DNA from: Eubacteriales bacterium
Lineage (GTDB): Bacteria > Bacillota > Clostridia > Lachnospirales > Lachnospiraceae
Direction of reading: 5' to 3'
Length of the DNA: 64,000 bases
Assembly (NCBI GenBank): GCA_030536555.1
Contig: JAUNPU010000017.1
Location: forward strand, 1-64,000
Numbering within the stretch: position 1 is the stretch's first letter; every line of letters starts with the position of its first letter. Positions 47,949 through 57,951 of the stretch are shown here, one piece after another. The position numbers and the translations under genes are program-made. The notes beneath the pieces are model-generated. The model searched no databases, was not told the DNA's origin, and worked only from the letters and a program-made list of their open reading frames with translations.

Positions 47949-48944
47949 TCAGCTGCTTTCACGTTCCACCAAAGCGGAAGAAAGAATAAGATGCTGCGGT
48001 GCAGTTTTCTGGTCACTGTCAGATTCAATCTCTTCCAGCAGCATTCGCGTGGCCTTAATACCCATATCTTTTGCCGGAATCTCCATTGATGTCATAGTGG
48101 TCTCTAAAAGTTCTCCTATGGTATGACCGGTCAGGCTGATCAGGCGGACCTGGTCAGGAACCCTGAGTCCGTGATCCTTCAGCGCACGCATGGCGCCCAT
48201 GCCCTGGATATCCACGGCCGCCATGATCGCATCCAGATCGGGGTTCTGCTCCAGCAGATCTTCCGTACATTGATATCCGTATTCGAAACTGTTGTCGGGA
48301 TTCAGGCTGGTGGTGCTGGTTTCGCTCAATCCCAGTTCTTTCAGCGCGCGCTGATAGCCGTTGTAACGCTCACGATAAGGTGCAAGATCCATACTGCCGT
48401 TGATCAGACCGATCTCCGTACATCCTTTGGATGCAAGATATTTTACGGCCTCATAACCGATAACGCTGTAGTCGGCAATGACGCTGTTGATTTTCGGGTC
48501 CTGCTGACGGACGATCTGTGTGACAGCAATTCCGCTTGCATGGATATCACGCAGGAGACGGTTGTTTTTTCCGGTAGAAGCAATGATGATGCCGTCCACG
48601 AAGCCATTGCGAAGCCGGTTCAGACAGTCACGTTCCAGTCTGGGATCATCTTCCGTGTGACAGATCAGAGTAGCATATCCGCGTTTGCCTGCCTCAATCT
48701 CAATTCCCTGTGCGATTTCGGCAAAGACCGCGAAGTGAAGCCTGGGAATGACCACGCCGATGGTGTGGCGCTTGCCCTGGCGAAGCCCCTGAGCCAGTAC
48801 GTTGGGCTGATAGCTGAGTTCCTTGACTGCTGCATAGATACGCGCTTTGGTATCCGGGTGGACATAAGAAGTATTATTCAAAGCACGGGAAACAGTACTG
48901 ACATCGACACAGGCCAGCTTTGCCACGTCTTTTAAAGTAGCCAT
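47949..48944 (-). CDS. LacI-family transcriptional regulator
   Basis: A 331-residue repressor. The N-terminal helix-turn-helix is ATLKDVAKLACVDVSTVSRALNN and the hinge YQPNVLAQGLRQG, followed by a periplasmic-binding-like sensor domain (TIGVVIPRLHFAVFAEIAQG). Palindromes of LacI type lie before its own gene (49001-49014) and before the divergent aldolase gene (49255-49268), so it most likely controls both. The inducer is probably linked to the aldolase substrate. Confidence 0.92.
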   Translation of the reverse strand: MATLKDVAKLACVDVSTVSRALNNTSYVHPDTKARIYAAVKELSYQPNVLAQGLRQGKRHTIGVVIPRLHFAVFAEIAQGIEIEAGKRGYATLICHTEDDPRLERDCLNRLRNGFVDGIIIASTGKNNRLLRDIHASGIAVTQIVRQQDPKINSVIADYSVIGYEAVKYLASKGCTEIGLINGSMDLAPYRERYNGYQRALKELGLSETSTTSLNPDNSFEYGYQCTEDLLEQNPDLDAIMAAVDIQGMGAMRALKDHGLRVPDQVRLISLTGHTIGELLETTMTSMEIPAKDMGIKATRMLLEEIESDSDQKTAPQHLILSSALVERESS

Positions 48945-49000
48945 AACAGCAAAGTACCTCCTTTTCTTATAAAAAGATGCTGCATCATATGAAAAATGTG

Positions 49001-49014
49001 TGCAAACGATTGTA
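49001..49014. promoter_or_regulatory. LacI-type operator in front of lacI
   Basis: TGCAAACGATTGTA is an imperfect palindrome with the AAACG core typical for LacI-family sites, 57 bp upstream of the lacI start. The shared 11-mer TAGTATAGTTA (minus strand) follows at 49026-49036. Confidence 0.65.
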
Positions 49015-49025
49015 TAGATATAGGA

Positions 49026-49036
49026 TAACTATACTA
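49026..49036 (-). promoter_or_regulatory. Shared promoter-like 11-mer upstream of lacI
   Basis: TAGTATAGTTA on the minus strand, preceded by TTTACCGGATGTT, 82 bp before the lacI start; same module as at 44669 and 46078. Confidence 0.45.
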
Positions 49037-49211
49037 AACATCCGGTAAAATGGCAAGAGCTGAATGGAAAAATAAAAGAAAAGAAGTGTCTGGAGTCGAG
49101 AAGAAAAAAGGAAATAAATTGTGCATAATGTATATGAAATAACAGGTTTACAGACAAAAATACAAAATATTGCAAGGGATATGCAAAGAATTGCAGAGAA
49201 GGTCAGAAAGA

Positions 49212-49268
49212 TTGACGGTAGATAACAGGTATGGTATAAATAAGCCATAAGACATACAAACGTTTGTA
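49212..49268 (+). promoter_or_regulatory. Promoter and LacI-type operator of the aldolase-transporter operon
   Basis: TTGACG (49212-49217) and TATAAA (49235-49240) are 17 bp apart. A perfect 14-bp palindrome TACAAACGTTTGTA (49255-49268) begins 15 bp after the -10, where a bound repressor would block elongation from the start site. Confidence 0.8.
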
Positions 49269-49334
49269 CAAAACAACAAATGCCAATGCGCAGGGCATGG
49301 AACTACATAATCAAATTAAAAGGAGAATATGACA

Positions 49335-50306
49335 ATGGCTAAAGTTAAAAATTTCAAGACAATCTTCCCGGCAGTATCTGTTCCGTTAAACGATGATTAC
49401 TCCATCAATGAACAGGAGTTCCGCGTATACCTGCGTTGGCTCAAGAGCTTCTATGACAAAGGAATTCAGGGTCTGGTTTGTAACGGACATACCGGTGAGA
49501 TCACTGGTCTGACCAGAGCAGAGAGAAAACGTGTGATTGAGATCTGTGCAGAAGAGTGCGGCGATATTATGACCATCATCTCCGGTGTAAACTGTGAGAA
49601 TACCGCAGAGAGCATTGAAATGGCAAAAGAGGCAAAAGAAGCCGGCGCAGACGGTATCCTGTTAATGCCGCCGCATATGTGGCTGCGTTTCGGAATGAAT
49701 GCAAATGCTCCGTTTGAGTATGTTAAGGATGTTGCAGAGGGCGCAGACATTGATATCATCATCCATCTGTATCCGGCAACCAGCAAGGCATTCTACCCGG
49801 TAGAGACCCTGATTAAGATGTGCAAGGAAATCGACCATGTAAAATGCATCAAGATGGGAACCCGTGTAACCTCTATCTACGAGCATGATGTACGTCTGCT
49901 TCGTCAGGAGTGCCCGGATATCTCCCTGATCACCTGCCATGATGAGACTCTGTGCGTAAGCTGGTTCCCGGGTATGGACGGCGCACTGATCGGTTTCGCA
50001 GGCTGTGTTCCGGAGCTGATCTGCCCGGCACGTGATGTGTTTGCAAATCCGGATCAGCATACCTTAAAGGAAGCACAGGACTGGTCCGATCGTATCTACC
50101 ACATTTCTCAGGCTATTTACGGTGGCGGTCAGCCGTCTGGCGAAGCACACGCAAGACTGAAAGAGGCTCTGGTACAGCGTGGTATCTTCAAGTCCGGTCT
50201 GATGCGTAAGCCGGTTCTGCCGCTGAATCAGGAAGAGAAGGACTGGATTGCACTTGGTCTTGAGCGCAGCCAGCTTCCGAAAGTGGATATGAGCAAATAC
50301 GAATAA
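49335..50306 (+). CDS. Dihydrodipicolinate synthase/N-acetylneuraminate lyase family aldolase
   Basis: A 323-residue (beta/alpha)8 class I aldolase. The motif GHTGE replaces the usual GTTGE near residue 50, the catalytic tyrosine lies in HLYPATSKAFYP, and the Schiff-base lysine is likely in VKCIKMG. True DapA normally sits with lysine genes; here it is controlled by LacI and followed by an Nramp-like transporter, so a catabolic or sugar-acid aldolase is more likely. I start at 49335 because AGGAG is nine bases upstream; the ATG at 49329 is too near. Codon bias is strong. Confidence 0.88.
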   Translation: MAKVKNFKTIFPAVSVPLNDDYSINEQEFRVYLRWLKSFYDKGIQGLVCNGHTGEITGLTRAERKRVIEICAEECGDIMTIISGVNCENTAESIEMAKEAKEAGADGILLMPPHMWLRFGMNANAPFEYVKDVAEGADIDIIIHLYPATSKAFYPVETLIKMCKEIDHVKCIKMGTRVTSIYEHDVRLLRQECPDISLITCHDETLCVSWFPGMDGALIGFAGCVPELICPARDVFANPDQHTLKEAQDWSDRIYHISQAIYGGGQPSGEAHARLKEALVQRGIFKSGLMRKPVLPLNQEEKDWIALGLERSQLPKVDMSKYE

Positions 50307-50326
50307 GAAGCGTGAATAAAAAGGGG

Positions 50327-50364
50327 CGCGGCAGAGACAGGATGCAACTCTCTGCCGCGTTTTC
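50327..50364 (+). terminator. Hairpin with T-run between the aldolase and transporter genes
   Basis: An 11-bp perfect stem (50327-50337 with 50349-50359) and TTTT. It probably attenuates the transporter gene relative to the aldolase. Confidence 0.75.
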
Positions 50365-50403
50365 TGCTTCAACGTCAGGGGTATTGATACGAGGAGGAGA
50401 ACA

Positions 50404-51663
50404 ATGGAAGAAAATGTTAAAAAACTGACATTTTGGGAAATACTGAAGCGGATTGGACCGGGAATCATTCTGACAGGTGTGGTGATTGGACCGGGAAATA
50501 TTACCACTTCAGCAATGTTGGGGGCAAATTATGGCTATGGGATGGTTTGGCTGGTGATTCCGATTGCATTTATGGGAATTACATTTATGCTTACCACCTA
50601 TAGAATTTCAATGCTGACGGGAATGCCGATCCTTCATGCAATTCGCCATTATTATGGAAAAGCAGCATCCGGCTTTGTCGGGGTGGCATTATTTCTGTCC
50701 TGTCTGTTTTTCACACTGGGAAATGTCACCGGAACAGGCGCAGGCATGAACCTGGTATTTGGAATCAACTGGAAGCTTGGCGCGCTGATCATGCTGGCAG
50801 TTCTGATGTACTGCTATTTTTCGAAAGGTGTGTATTCCAAAGTAGAAAAAGGAATCATGATTTGTATCTTTGGCATGATTGCAGCATTTTATGCGACGCT
50901 TGTGGCTTCCGGCGGACCTGACTGGGGAGGAATGGGACACGGTCTGACGCATTGGGGATTCCCGGAGGGAAGTATGACCACTGCTCTTGGCTATATCAGC
51001 ACCAATGCAGCAGTAACAGCCGGTATCTATGGTACTTATCTGGGAGCAGAGAAAAAGTGGAAAAAGGAAGATCTGTTTAATGGTGCGATGATGGCGGATG
51101 CAATCGCGCATGTTATTACGGTTATCCTGATTTCCGGAGCGATTGTTCTGGTAGGTGCAATCGTACTGCATCCACAGGGAATGAAGATTACAGCACCGGC
51201 GCAGCTGGGTGAGCTTCTTGTGCCGTTTTTGGGAAATGCCGCAAAATATGTGATGGGAATTGCACTTCTGGGTGCAGGATTTTCGTCACTGCTTGGAAAT
51301 ACCCAGCGCGGTATGGTTCTGTTGAATGCCGGATTTGACAAAGAGGTGGGGCTGGAATCCAAGCCCATCCGCTGGGGATGTGTTATTTGTCTGGCAGCAG
51401 CCTGTGCGATATGCTTCTCTTATGGCGGGTCTCCGACACAGCTGATTTTCCTGGCGAACGTGGCAACGGCGATCGCAACGCCGGTAGCCGGACTGTTCAT
51501 CACACTGATGATATGGAAGACGGAGGTCAATGCAGGATATAAGGCGCCTCGTCTGCTTCAGGTATGTATGACGATCAGTTATGCATTTGCTCTGGTGATG
51601 ACAATATCAGCGCTGCAGAATTATGTTCCGAAATTAATCAACTCGATTGCCGGATTATTTTAA
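50404..51663 (+). CDS. Nramp-like transporter with altered metal-binding site
   Basis: A 419-residue protein with about eleven membrane helices and the Nramp fold signature at TM1 (GPGIILTGVVIGPGNITTSAM). The conserved DPGN of metal-transporting Nramps reads GPGN, so the metal-ligand aspartate is Gly. The TM6 region (GYISTNAAVTAGIYGTYLG) lacks the MPH motif with its metal-binding Met. It is therefore unlikely to be a manganese/iron importer of the usual kind. Operon with a LacI-controlled aldolase suggests it imports an organic substrate; that is inference. Confidence 0.8.
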   Translation: MEENVKKLTFWEILKRIGPGIILTGVVIGPGNITTSAMLGANYGYGMVWLVIPIAFMGITFMLTTYRISMLTGMPILHAIRHYYGKAASGFVGVALFLSCLFFTLGNVTGTGAGMNLVFGINWKLGALIMLAVLMYCYFSKGVYSKVEKGIMICIFGMIAAFYATLVASGGPDWGGMGHGLTHWGFPEGSMTTALGYISTNAAVTAGIYGTYLGAEKKWKKEDLFNGAMMADAIAHVITVILISGAIVLVGAIVLHPQGMKITAPAQLGELLVPFLGNAAKYVMGIALLGAGFSSLLGNTQRGMVLLNAGFDKEVGLESKPIRWGCVICLAAACAICFSYGGSPTQLIFLANVATAIATPVAGLFITLMIWKTEVNAGYKAPRLLQVCMTISYAFALVMTISALQNYVPKLINSIAGLF

Positions 51664-51687
51664 AGAAATATCTTACTGAAACGGAAG

Positions 51688-51746
51688 AAGGACAGATACA
51701 CCGGATCGTACCGCTTGTGGTATGGATCGGTGTCATCTGTCCTTTT
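51688..51746 (+). terminator. Long-stem terminator after the Nramp-like gene
   Basis: AAGGACAGAT...CCGGATCGTACC pairs with GGTATGGATCGG...ATCTGTCCTT and is followed by TTTT (stem spans 51688-51744). Confidence 0.8.
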
Positions 51747-51777
51747 CACAGTCACTGTTGACAGTATTCATAGTCTG

Positions 51778-52023
51778 CTACTCCTGAAAGATTTTCTCGA
51801 TTTTCTGCTGGGCCGCCTGCTCGTCTTTGCCGTTGAAGAAGAACAGCAGGGACCTTCCTCGTGGTCTCAGTTTTTTAAGCATCTCATCATAGTTCTTGGC
51901 GTTGATCCGGTTCTCATTGCACTCAATGTAAATGTCACAGAGAAATGAATTCGCCGTGTTGATGAGAAATGAAAGTGGTACCGGAGTACACCTCCGGCAG
52001 GTGTCAATTTGCTTTGCAATCAT
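51778..52023 (-). CDS. HPr-like protein lacking both phosphorylation sites
   Basis: An 81-residue protein with the HPr fold pattern: SFLINTANSFLCDIYIECNENRINAKNYDEML matches the HPr helix-1/strand region, and GKDEQAAQQKIEKIF the last helix. The active-site block GLHARPA is RCTPVPL, so His15 and Arg17 are replaced, and the Ser46 position (NAKS) is Asn. It cannot take part in PTS phosphotransfer. AAAAGGAGTTGGGGAACT-ATG supports the start at 52023. It may be a binding or regulatory HPr relative. It stands alone on the minus strand. Confidence 0.78.
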   Translation of the reverse strand: MIAKQIDTCRRCTPVPLSFLINTANSFLCDIYIECNENRINAKNYDEMLKKLRPRGRSLLFFFNGKDEQAAQQKIEKIFQE

Positions 52024-52207
52024 AGTTCCCCAACTCCTTTTCTGCGTTGCATACGCGTATACAATAAGCAAACCAACAAGTGACAAAGGCAAAAACTTAA
52101 TATATGCTAAGTATAACACATCTGGAGTTAGAAAACAACAGTATAATTTATGAAAAGAGCAAATATATGTTAATTATTTATTAAGATTCTGCAAATACTT
52201 TATCGCG

Positions 52208-52270
52208 TTATCATGATAATTTGTTGAGTGCATTTTGTATATTTTATCAAATTTTTTGATTAATTAATCA
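52208..52270. promoter_or_regulatory. Palindromes in the aspA upstream region
   Basis: TTATCATGATAA (52208-52219) and TGATTAATTAATCA (52257-52270) are perfect palindromes in the AT-rich spacer between the HPr-like gene and aspA. A possible promoter follows: TTGCTT near 52299 and TATGAT near 52319, about 16 bp apart. The binding protein is unknown. Confidence 0.45.
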
Positions 52271-52390
52271 GAAACGAATAAAGTTCGGATTTCTCTTTGC
52301 TTTTTTCCTTAAATATGTTATGATTCGAATTGAGAAGAGTGTTTGTTCGTGGTATCAATTTTAGATAAATTATTTTGGGAGGATAAGGAT

Positions 52391-53785
52391 ATGACGACAC
52401 GTCTGGAAGCGGATTCAATCGGAACCATGGAGGTGCCTGCGAAGGCGTATTACGGGGTGCAGAGCCTTCGGGCGAAGTACAACTTTAACATTACGGGGCG
52501 TCCGCTGCACCCGGCATTTATCAACAATCTGGCGCGGATCAAGAAGGCGGCGGCTTACACCAATATGACGGCTCATGTGCTGGACGAGCGGATCGGAAAG
52601 GCAATCGTTCAGGCCTGTGACGAGATTGTAGCCGGGAAGCTGCACAATCAGTTTATCGTGGATGCGATTCAGGGCGGCGCGGGAACATCTGCCAACATGA
52701 ATGCCAATGAGGTGATTGCCAACCGCGCCATCGAGATTCTGGGCGGGGAGAAGGGGGACTATTCCATCGTTCACCCCAATGACCACGTGAATATGGCCCA
52801 GTCCACCAACGATGTGATTCCCTGTGCGGGAAAGCTGACCATCATGGAGCTGATGCCGGGGCTGATCGAGGAGCTGCAGCGGCTGCAGAAGGCGCTGATG
52901 GAGAAGTCGGTGGAGTTCGACGATGTGGTGAAGATGGGGCGCACCCAGCTTCAGGACGCGGTGCCGATTCGTCTGGGACAGTCCTTTGAGGCCTATGCGG
53001 CGGTGATCGGGCGTGACATCCGCCGTTTAGAGCAGGTGGAGGACGAGATGCGGGTGCTGAATATCGGCGCGACGGCTGTGGGCACGGCAATCAACGTGAA
53101 CCCGATCTATCTGTTCCACATTATCAAAAATATCAATCTGGTCTGCGGGACCAACTGCAGCCAGGCGGAGGACCTGTTTGATGCCACCCAGAACCTGGAC
53201 GGGTTCGTATTTACCTCCGGAGTCTTGAAGACCTGTGCGGTGAACCTGTCGAAGATCTGCAATGACCTGCGGCTTCTGTCCAGCGGTCCCAAGACCGGCA
53301 TCGGGGAGATCAATCTGCCGCCGAAGCAGAACGGCTCTTCCATCATGCCGGGCAAGATCAACCCGGTCATCCCGGAGGTGGTCAGCCAGGTGGCATTCAA
53401 TGTCATCGGCAATGACGTGACGGTGACCATGGCGGCGGAAGGCGGACAGATGGAGCTGAATGCATTTGAGCCGGTGGTATTTTACAATATTTTCGAGTCG
53501 ATTGATACCATGACAGGAGCTGTAAGAACGCTGATTGACAACTGCATCGTGGGCATCACGGCAAACCGGGAGCGCTGCGAGCAGCTGGTGGAGTCCAGCG
53601 TGTCGCTGGCTACGGCGCTGTGCCCGTACATCGGATACAAGAAGGCGGCGGATATTGCCAAGCAGTCCCTGGAGACGGGAGTGTCTGTGCGGGAGATTGT
53701 GATGAAGTCTGACCTGCTGACGGAGGAGCAGGTGGAGAAGGGGCTGGATCTGCTGGCTATGACGCAGCCGGGGCATCAGTTTTAA
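52391..53785 (+). CDS. aspA: Aspartate ammonia-lyase
   Basis: A 464-residue enzyme of the fumarase/aspartase superfamily that cleaves L-aspartate to fumarate and ammonia. The catalytic loop GSSIMPGKINPVIPE, HPNDHVNMAQSTNDV and the N-terminal DSIGTMEVPAKAYYGVQSLRA are aspartase features. I start at 52391, eight bases after GGGAGGATAAGG; an upstream frame adds 16 unsupported residues. The fumarate made can enter the class I fumarase encoded at 1.2-2.6 kb. Confidence 0.93.
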   Translation: MTTRLEADSIGTMEVPAKAYYGVQSLRAKYNFNITGRPLHPAFINNLARIKKAAAYTNMTAHVLDERIGKAIVQACDEIVAGKLHNQFIVDAIQGGAGTSANMNANEVIANRAIEILGGEKGDYSIVHPNDHVNMAQSTNDVIPCAGKLTIMELMPGLIEELQRLQKALMEKSVEFDDVVKMGRTQLQDAVPIRLGQSFEAYAAVIGRDIRRLEQVEDEMRVLNIGATAVGTAINVNPIYLFHIIKNINLVCGTNCSQAEDLFDATQNLDGFVFTSGVLKTCAVNLSKICNDLRLLSSGPKTGIGEINLPPKQNGSSIMPGKINPVIPEVVSQVAFNVIGNDVTVTMAAEGGQMELNAFEPVVFYNIFESIDTMTGAVRTLIDNCIVGITANRERCEQLVESSVSLATALCPYIGYKKAADIAKQSLETGVSVREIVMKSDLLTEEQVEKGLDLLAMTQPGHQF

Positions 53786-53814
53786 CAGAAAACTATATAA
53801 GAAAGCAGAACAGA

Positions 53815-53841
53815 TGGGGTGCCGATTAAGGCACCCCGTTT
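53815..53841 (+). terminator. Short terminator after aspA
   Basis: GGGGTGCC (53816-53823) pairs with GGCACCCC (53830-53837) followed by GTTTGC; the T-run is short. Confidence 0.6.
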
Positions 53842-53948
53842 GCATGTACATTTGATTTTCAGAAAAGTTATGTTATACTGGTAAGTACGTGATAAAAGTG
53901 CTATCAGTGCAGGCAGTGTGCCTGCTGGAAGAAAGGATTAAATATTAT

Positions 53949-55892
53949 ATGAGTCTGGTTACCATAGAACATTTAACAAAATCATACACCGAGCGTCTGC
54001 TGTTCGATGACACGGCCTTCAGCATTCAGGACGGTGAGAAGGTCGGTCTGATCGGAATCAACGGCACGGGCAAGTCTACGCTGCTGAAAATTGTGGCGGG
54101 GTTAGAGGAGCCGGATGGAGGCACGGTGGTCCGCAGACGGAACTTATATGTCCGCTATCTGCCGCAGATTCCGGAGTTCACAGCCGGGGATACGGTGCTG
54201 GATGCCATCGTGCGGGAGAATGCTTCGGAGCCGCATTTCTCCTCAAGAGAGGAGATTGAGGCCAGCGCCAAGACGATTCTGACTCAGCTGGGAATCTATG
54301 AGTTCGATGAGAAGGTGGAGCATCTGTCCGGCGGGCAGAGAAAGCGTGTGGCGCTGACCAGTGTGCTCTTATCCACGGCGGATCTGCTGATTCTGGATGA
54401 GCCTACGAACCATCTGGACAGTGAGATGGCGGACTGGCTGGAGGACTACCTGAAACGGTTCCGGGGAGCGCTCCTGATGATCACCCATGACCGGTATTTT
54501 CTGGACAGCGTGACGAACCGGATTGTGGAGCTGGATAAGGGGAAGTTGTACAGCTATCAGGCAAACTACGAGGGATTTTTGAAGCTGAAGGCGGAGCGGA
54601 TTGATATGGCGGTGGCTTCGGAGCGGAAGCGGCAGTCCATTCTGAGGGTGGAGCTGGAGTGGATGCAGCGGGGCGCCCGGGCGCGCTCCACGAAGCAGAA
54701 GGCACATATTCAGCGGTATGAGTCCCTGCGGGACATGGATACGCCGGAGTTCGACAAAGAGGTGGAAATGGAGTCCATTTCCAGCCGCTTAGGGCGCAGT
54801 ACCATCGAGGTGAAGGATCTGTGCAAGGCATTTGGCGACAAGGTGCTTTTAAGGGATTTCAATTATATTTTCCTGAAAAATGACCGCATCGGCATCATCG
54901 GACCCAATGGAAGCGGCAAGTCTACACTGATGAAGATGATTGCGGGCTGGGTGGAGCCGGATTCGGGAACCATCGACATCGGGCAGACCGTGAAGATGGG
55001 ATATTTCTCACAGGAAAATGAGGCGATGGACGAGAGCCTGAAGGTCATTGACTACATCAAGAACGTGGCGGAGTACGTGCAGACGAAGGATGGTTATGTG
55101 AGCGCGTCTCAGATGCTGGAGCGATTCCTGTTCCCGTCCAGCGTGCAGTATACCACCATCAGCCGGCTGTCCGGCGGCGAGAAGCGGCGGCTGTATCTGC
55201 TGCGTATCCTGATGGATGCGCCCAATGTGCTGCTCCTTGACGAGCCGACCAATGACCTGGATATCCGGACGCTGACGATTCTGGAGGATTATCTGGACAG
55301 CTTTCAGGGTATCGTGATTGCCGTATCCCATGACCGGTATTTTCTGGACCGGATGGTGCGGCGGATTTTTGCATTCGAGGGCGACGGAGCTGTGGTGCAG
55401 TATGAGGGCGGATTTACGGACTATCAGGTGGCGTACGAGAGAAAGCACCTGGAGATGGGCGGCGGCGCAGGAAAAGGCGGCAAGAGCGGTTTGAGCGGCA
55501 TTGGTGTAGCAGGTTCCGGAAGCAGTCTGAGCGGCGCAAGGGCTGGCAGCGCATCGGGCGAGGCAGGTGCGGCGGGCGGCGGCGCTGGAACCGCGGAAGC
55601 AGGGCAGGACGGTGCAGATGGGGAGAAGGCGTCCCAGAGCGGCCGCGCGCATCAGAAGAAACTGAAGTTCTCCTTCAAGGAGCAGCGGGAATGGGATACC
55701 ATCGAGGATGATATAGCAGCGTTGGAGGACAAGATCGGTTCTCTGGATCAGCAGATTGGGGAGTCAGCCACGGATTACGGTCGGCTGAATCAGCTGATGG
55801 AGGAGAAGGCGGCTGCGGAGCAGCAGCTGGAAGAGAAGATGGAGCGGTGGATGTATCTGAATGAGCTGGCAGAGAAAATTGCGGCGCAGTGA
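53949..55892 (+). CDS. ABC-F family ATPase (YdiF/Uup-like) with Gly/Ala/Ser-rich linker
   Basis: A 647-residue protein with two ABC domains: GINGTGKST, LSGGQRKRV, LLILDEPTNHLD; and GPNGSGKST, LSGGEKRRL, LLLDEPTNDLD. After the second domain, about 65 residues (nt 55456-55650) of Gly/Ala/Ser-rich linker lead to a C-terminal coiled coil (QREWDTIEDDIAALEDKIG, then EEKAAAEQQLEEKMERW) like the Uup DNA/ribosome-binding tail. I start at 53949; the upstream frame lacks a ribosome site. It differs from the first ABC-F gene in having intact Walker motifs. Confidence 0.9.
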   Translation: MSLVTIEHLTKSYTERLLFDDTAFSIQDGEKVGLIGINGTGKSTLLKIVAGLEEPDGGTVVRRRNLYVRYLPQIPEFTAGDTVLDAIVRENASEPHFSSREEIEASAKTILTQLGIYEFDEKVEHLSGGQRKRVALTSVLLSTADLLILDEPTNHLDSEMADWLEDYLKRFRGALLMITHDRYFLDSVTNRIVELDKGKLYSYQANYEGFLKLKAERIDMAVASERKRQSILRVELEWMQRGARARSTKQKAHIQRYESLRDMDTPEFDKEVEMESISSRLGRSTIEVKDLCKAFGDKVLLRDFNYIFLKNDRIGIIGPNGSGKSTLMKMIAGWVEPDSGTIDIGQTVKMGYFSQENEAMDESLKVIDYIKNVAEYVQTKDGYVSASQMLERFLFPSSVQYTTISRLSGGEKRRLYLLRILMDAPNVLLLDEPTNDLDIRTLTILEDYLDSFQGIVIAVSHDRYFLDRMVRRIFAFEGDGAVVQYEGGFTDYQVAYERKHLEMGGGAGKGGKSGLSGIGVAGSGSSLSGARAGSASGEAGAAGGGAGTAEAGQDGADGEKASQSGRAHQKKLKFSFKEQREWDTIEDDIAALEDKIGSLDQQIGESATDYGRLNQLMEEKAAAEQQLEEKMERWMYLNELAEKIAAQ

Positions 55893-56012
55893 GAGGGACA
55901 TTAATTAAGAGGCATCAGGCTGTACGGTAAGGGACATTTTACAGCCATATTCCTTTGGGTAATTAGTTATGTTTTGCGTGTCCAGTCTATAGGGGACATT
56001 TTTAAGCAAGCT

Positions 56013-56276
56013 TTGGACAATAAAAGCTGATTTCTAGGAAAATTATCCAATTTTAGCCGAAATGCAATAAATATCAGCTAAAAACGGGGCTGTTTGGACA
56101 ATAAAAGCCGATTTCAAAGAAAATTATCCAAAAATCCGGAGATTTTGGATAATCAGACCCCGGTTTGAGGGAAAATTGTCCAAAACACAAGTTATGTAAA
56201 CTGCTTAATCGACCTGATTCCTGTTCTCGTGGGCGGATTGGACAATTTTGTGCGATAATGCCCCGTAATTGTCCAA
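56013..56276. repeat. Eight-box palindromic array, copy 2
   Basis: The same eight TTGGAYAAT boxes in the same order and direction as at 44788-45041. Forward boxes start at 56013, 56094, 56145 and 56238; reverse boxes at 56042, 56123, 56175 and 56268. Steps are 29, 52, 29, 22, 30, 63 and 30. The Y position (C or T) of each box is identical in both copies. Between boxes 6 and 7 both copies keep TTATGTNAAC and TAATCG. It lies between the ABC-F and gdhA genes and holds no gene. Confidence 0.85.
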
Positions 56277-56351
56277 ACTTCGCATTGCAGGAGCCTGCGT
56301 CAGTCTGACTTATAGATGTTTTCGCACAACAAACTTTTCTGCAATTACTTC

Positions 56352-56380
56352 TTGACTTTATCACGATGAATTGCTATAAT
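56352..56380 (+). promoter_or_regulatory. gdhA promoter
   Basis: TTGACT (56352-56357) and TATAAT (56375-56380) with 17-bp spacing, 76 bp downstream of the last box of the eight-box array and 96 bp before the gdhA ATG. Confidence 0.8.
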
Positions 56381-56388
56381 CCCACTAA

Positions 56389-57810
<1,422 letters not shown>

Positions 57811-57899
57811 TTGCGGGCTGGCTGCTTGAGGGCAGGCTGCAGTTATAGCGGTGAAATAGCTGATGCGCAATAAAAAGTGTATCATAAAAAGTGTGCGAC

Positions 57900-57937
57900 A
57901 AAAATCGCAGGTGGGAATGATCTCACCTGCGATTTTT
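57900..57937. terminator. Bidirectional terminator after gdhA
   Basis: A perfect 14-bp stem (57900-57913 with 57924-57937) with A5 and T5 ends serves gdhA and the converging small gene. Confidence 0.88.
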
Positions 57938-57951
57938 AATGGAAAAATTTA

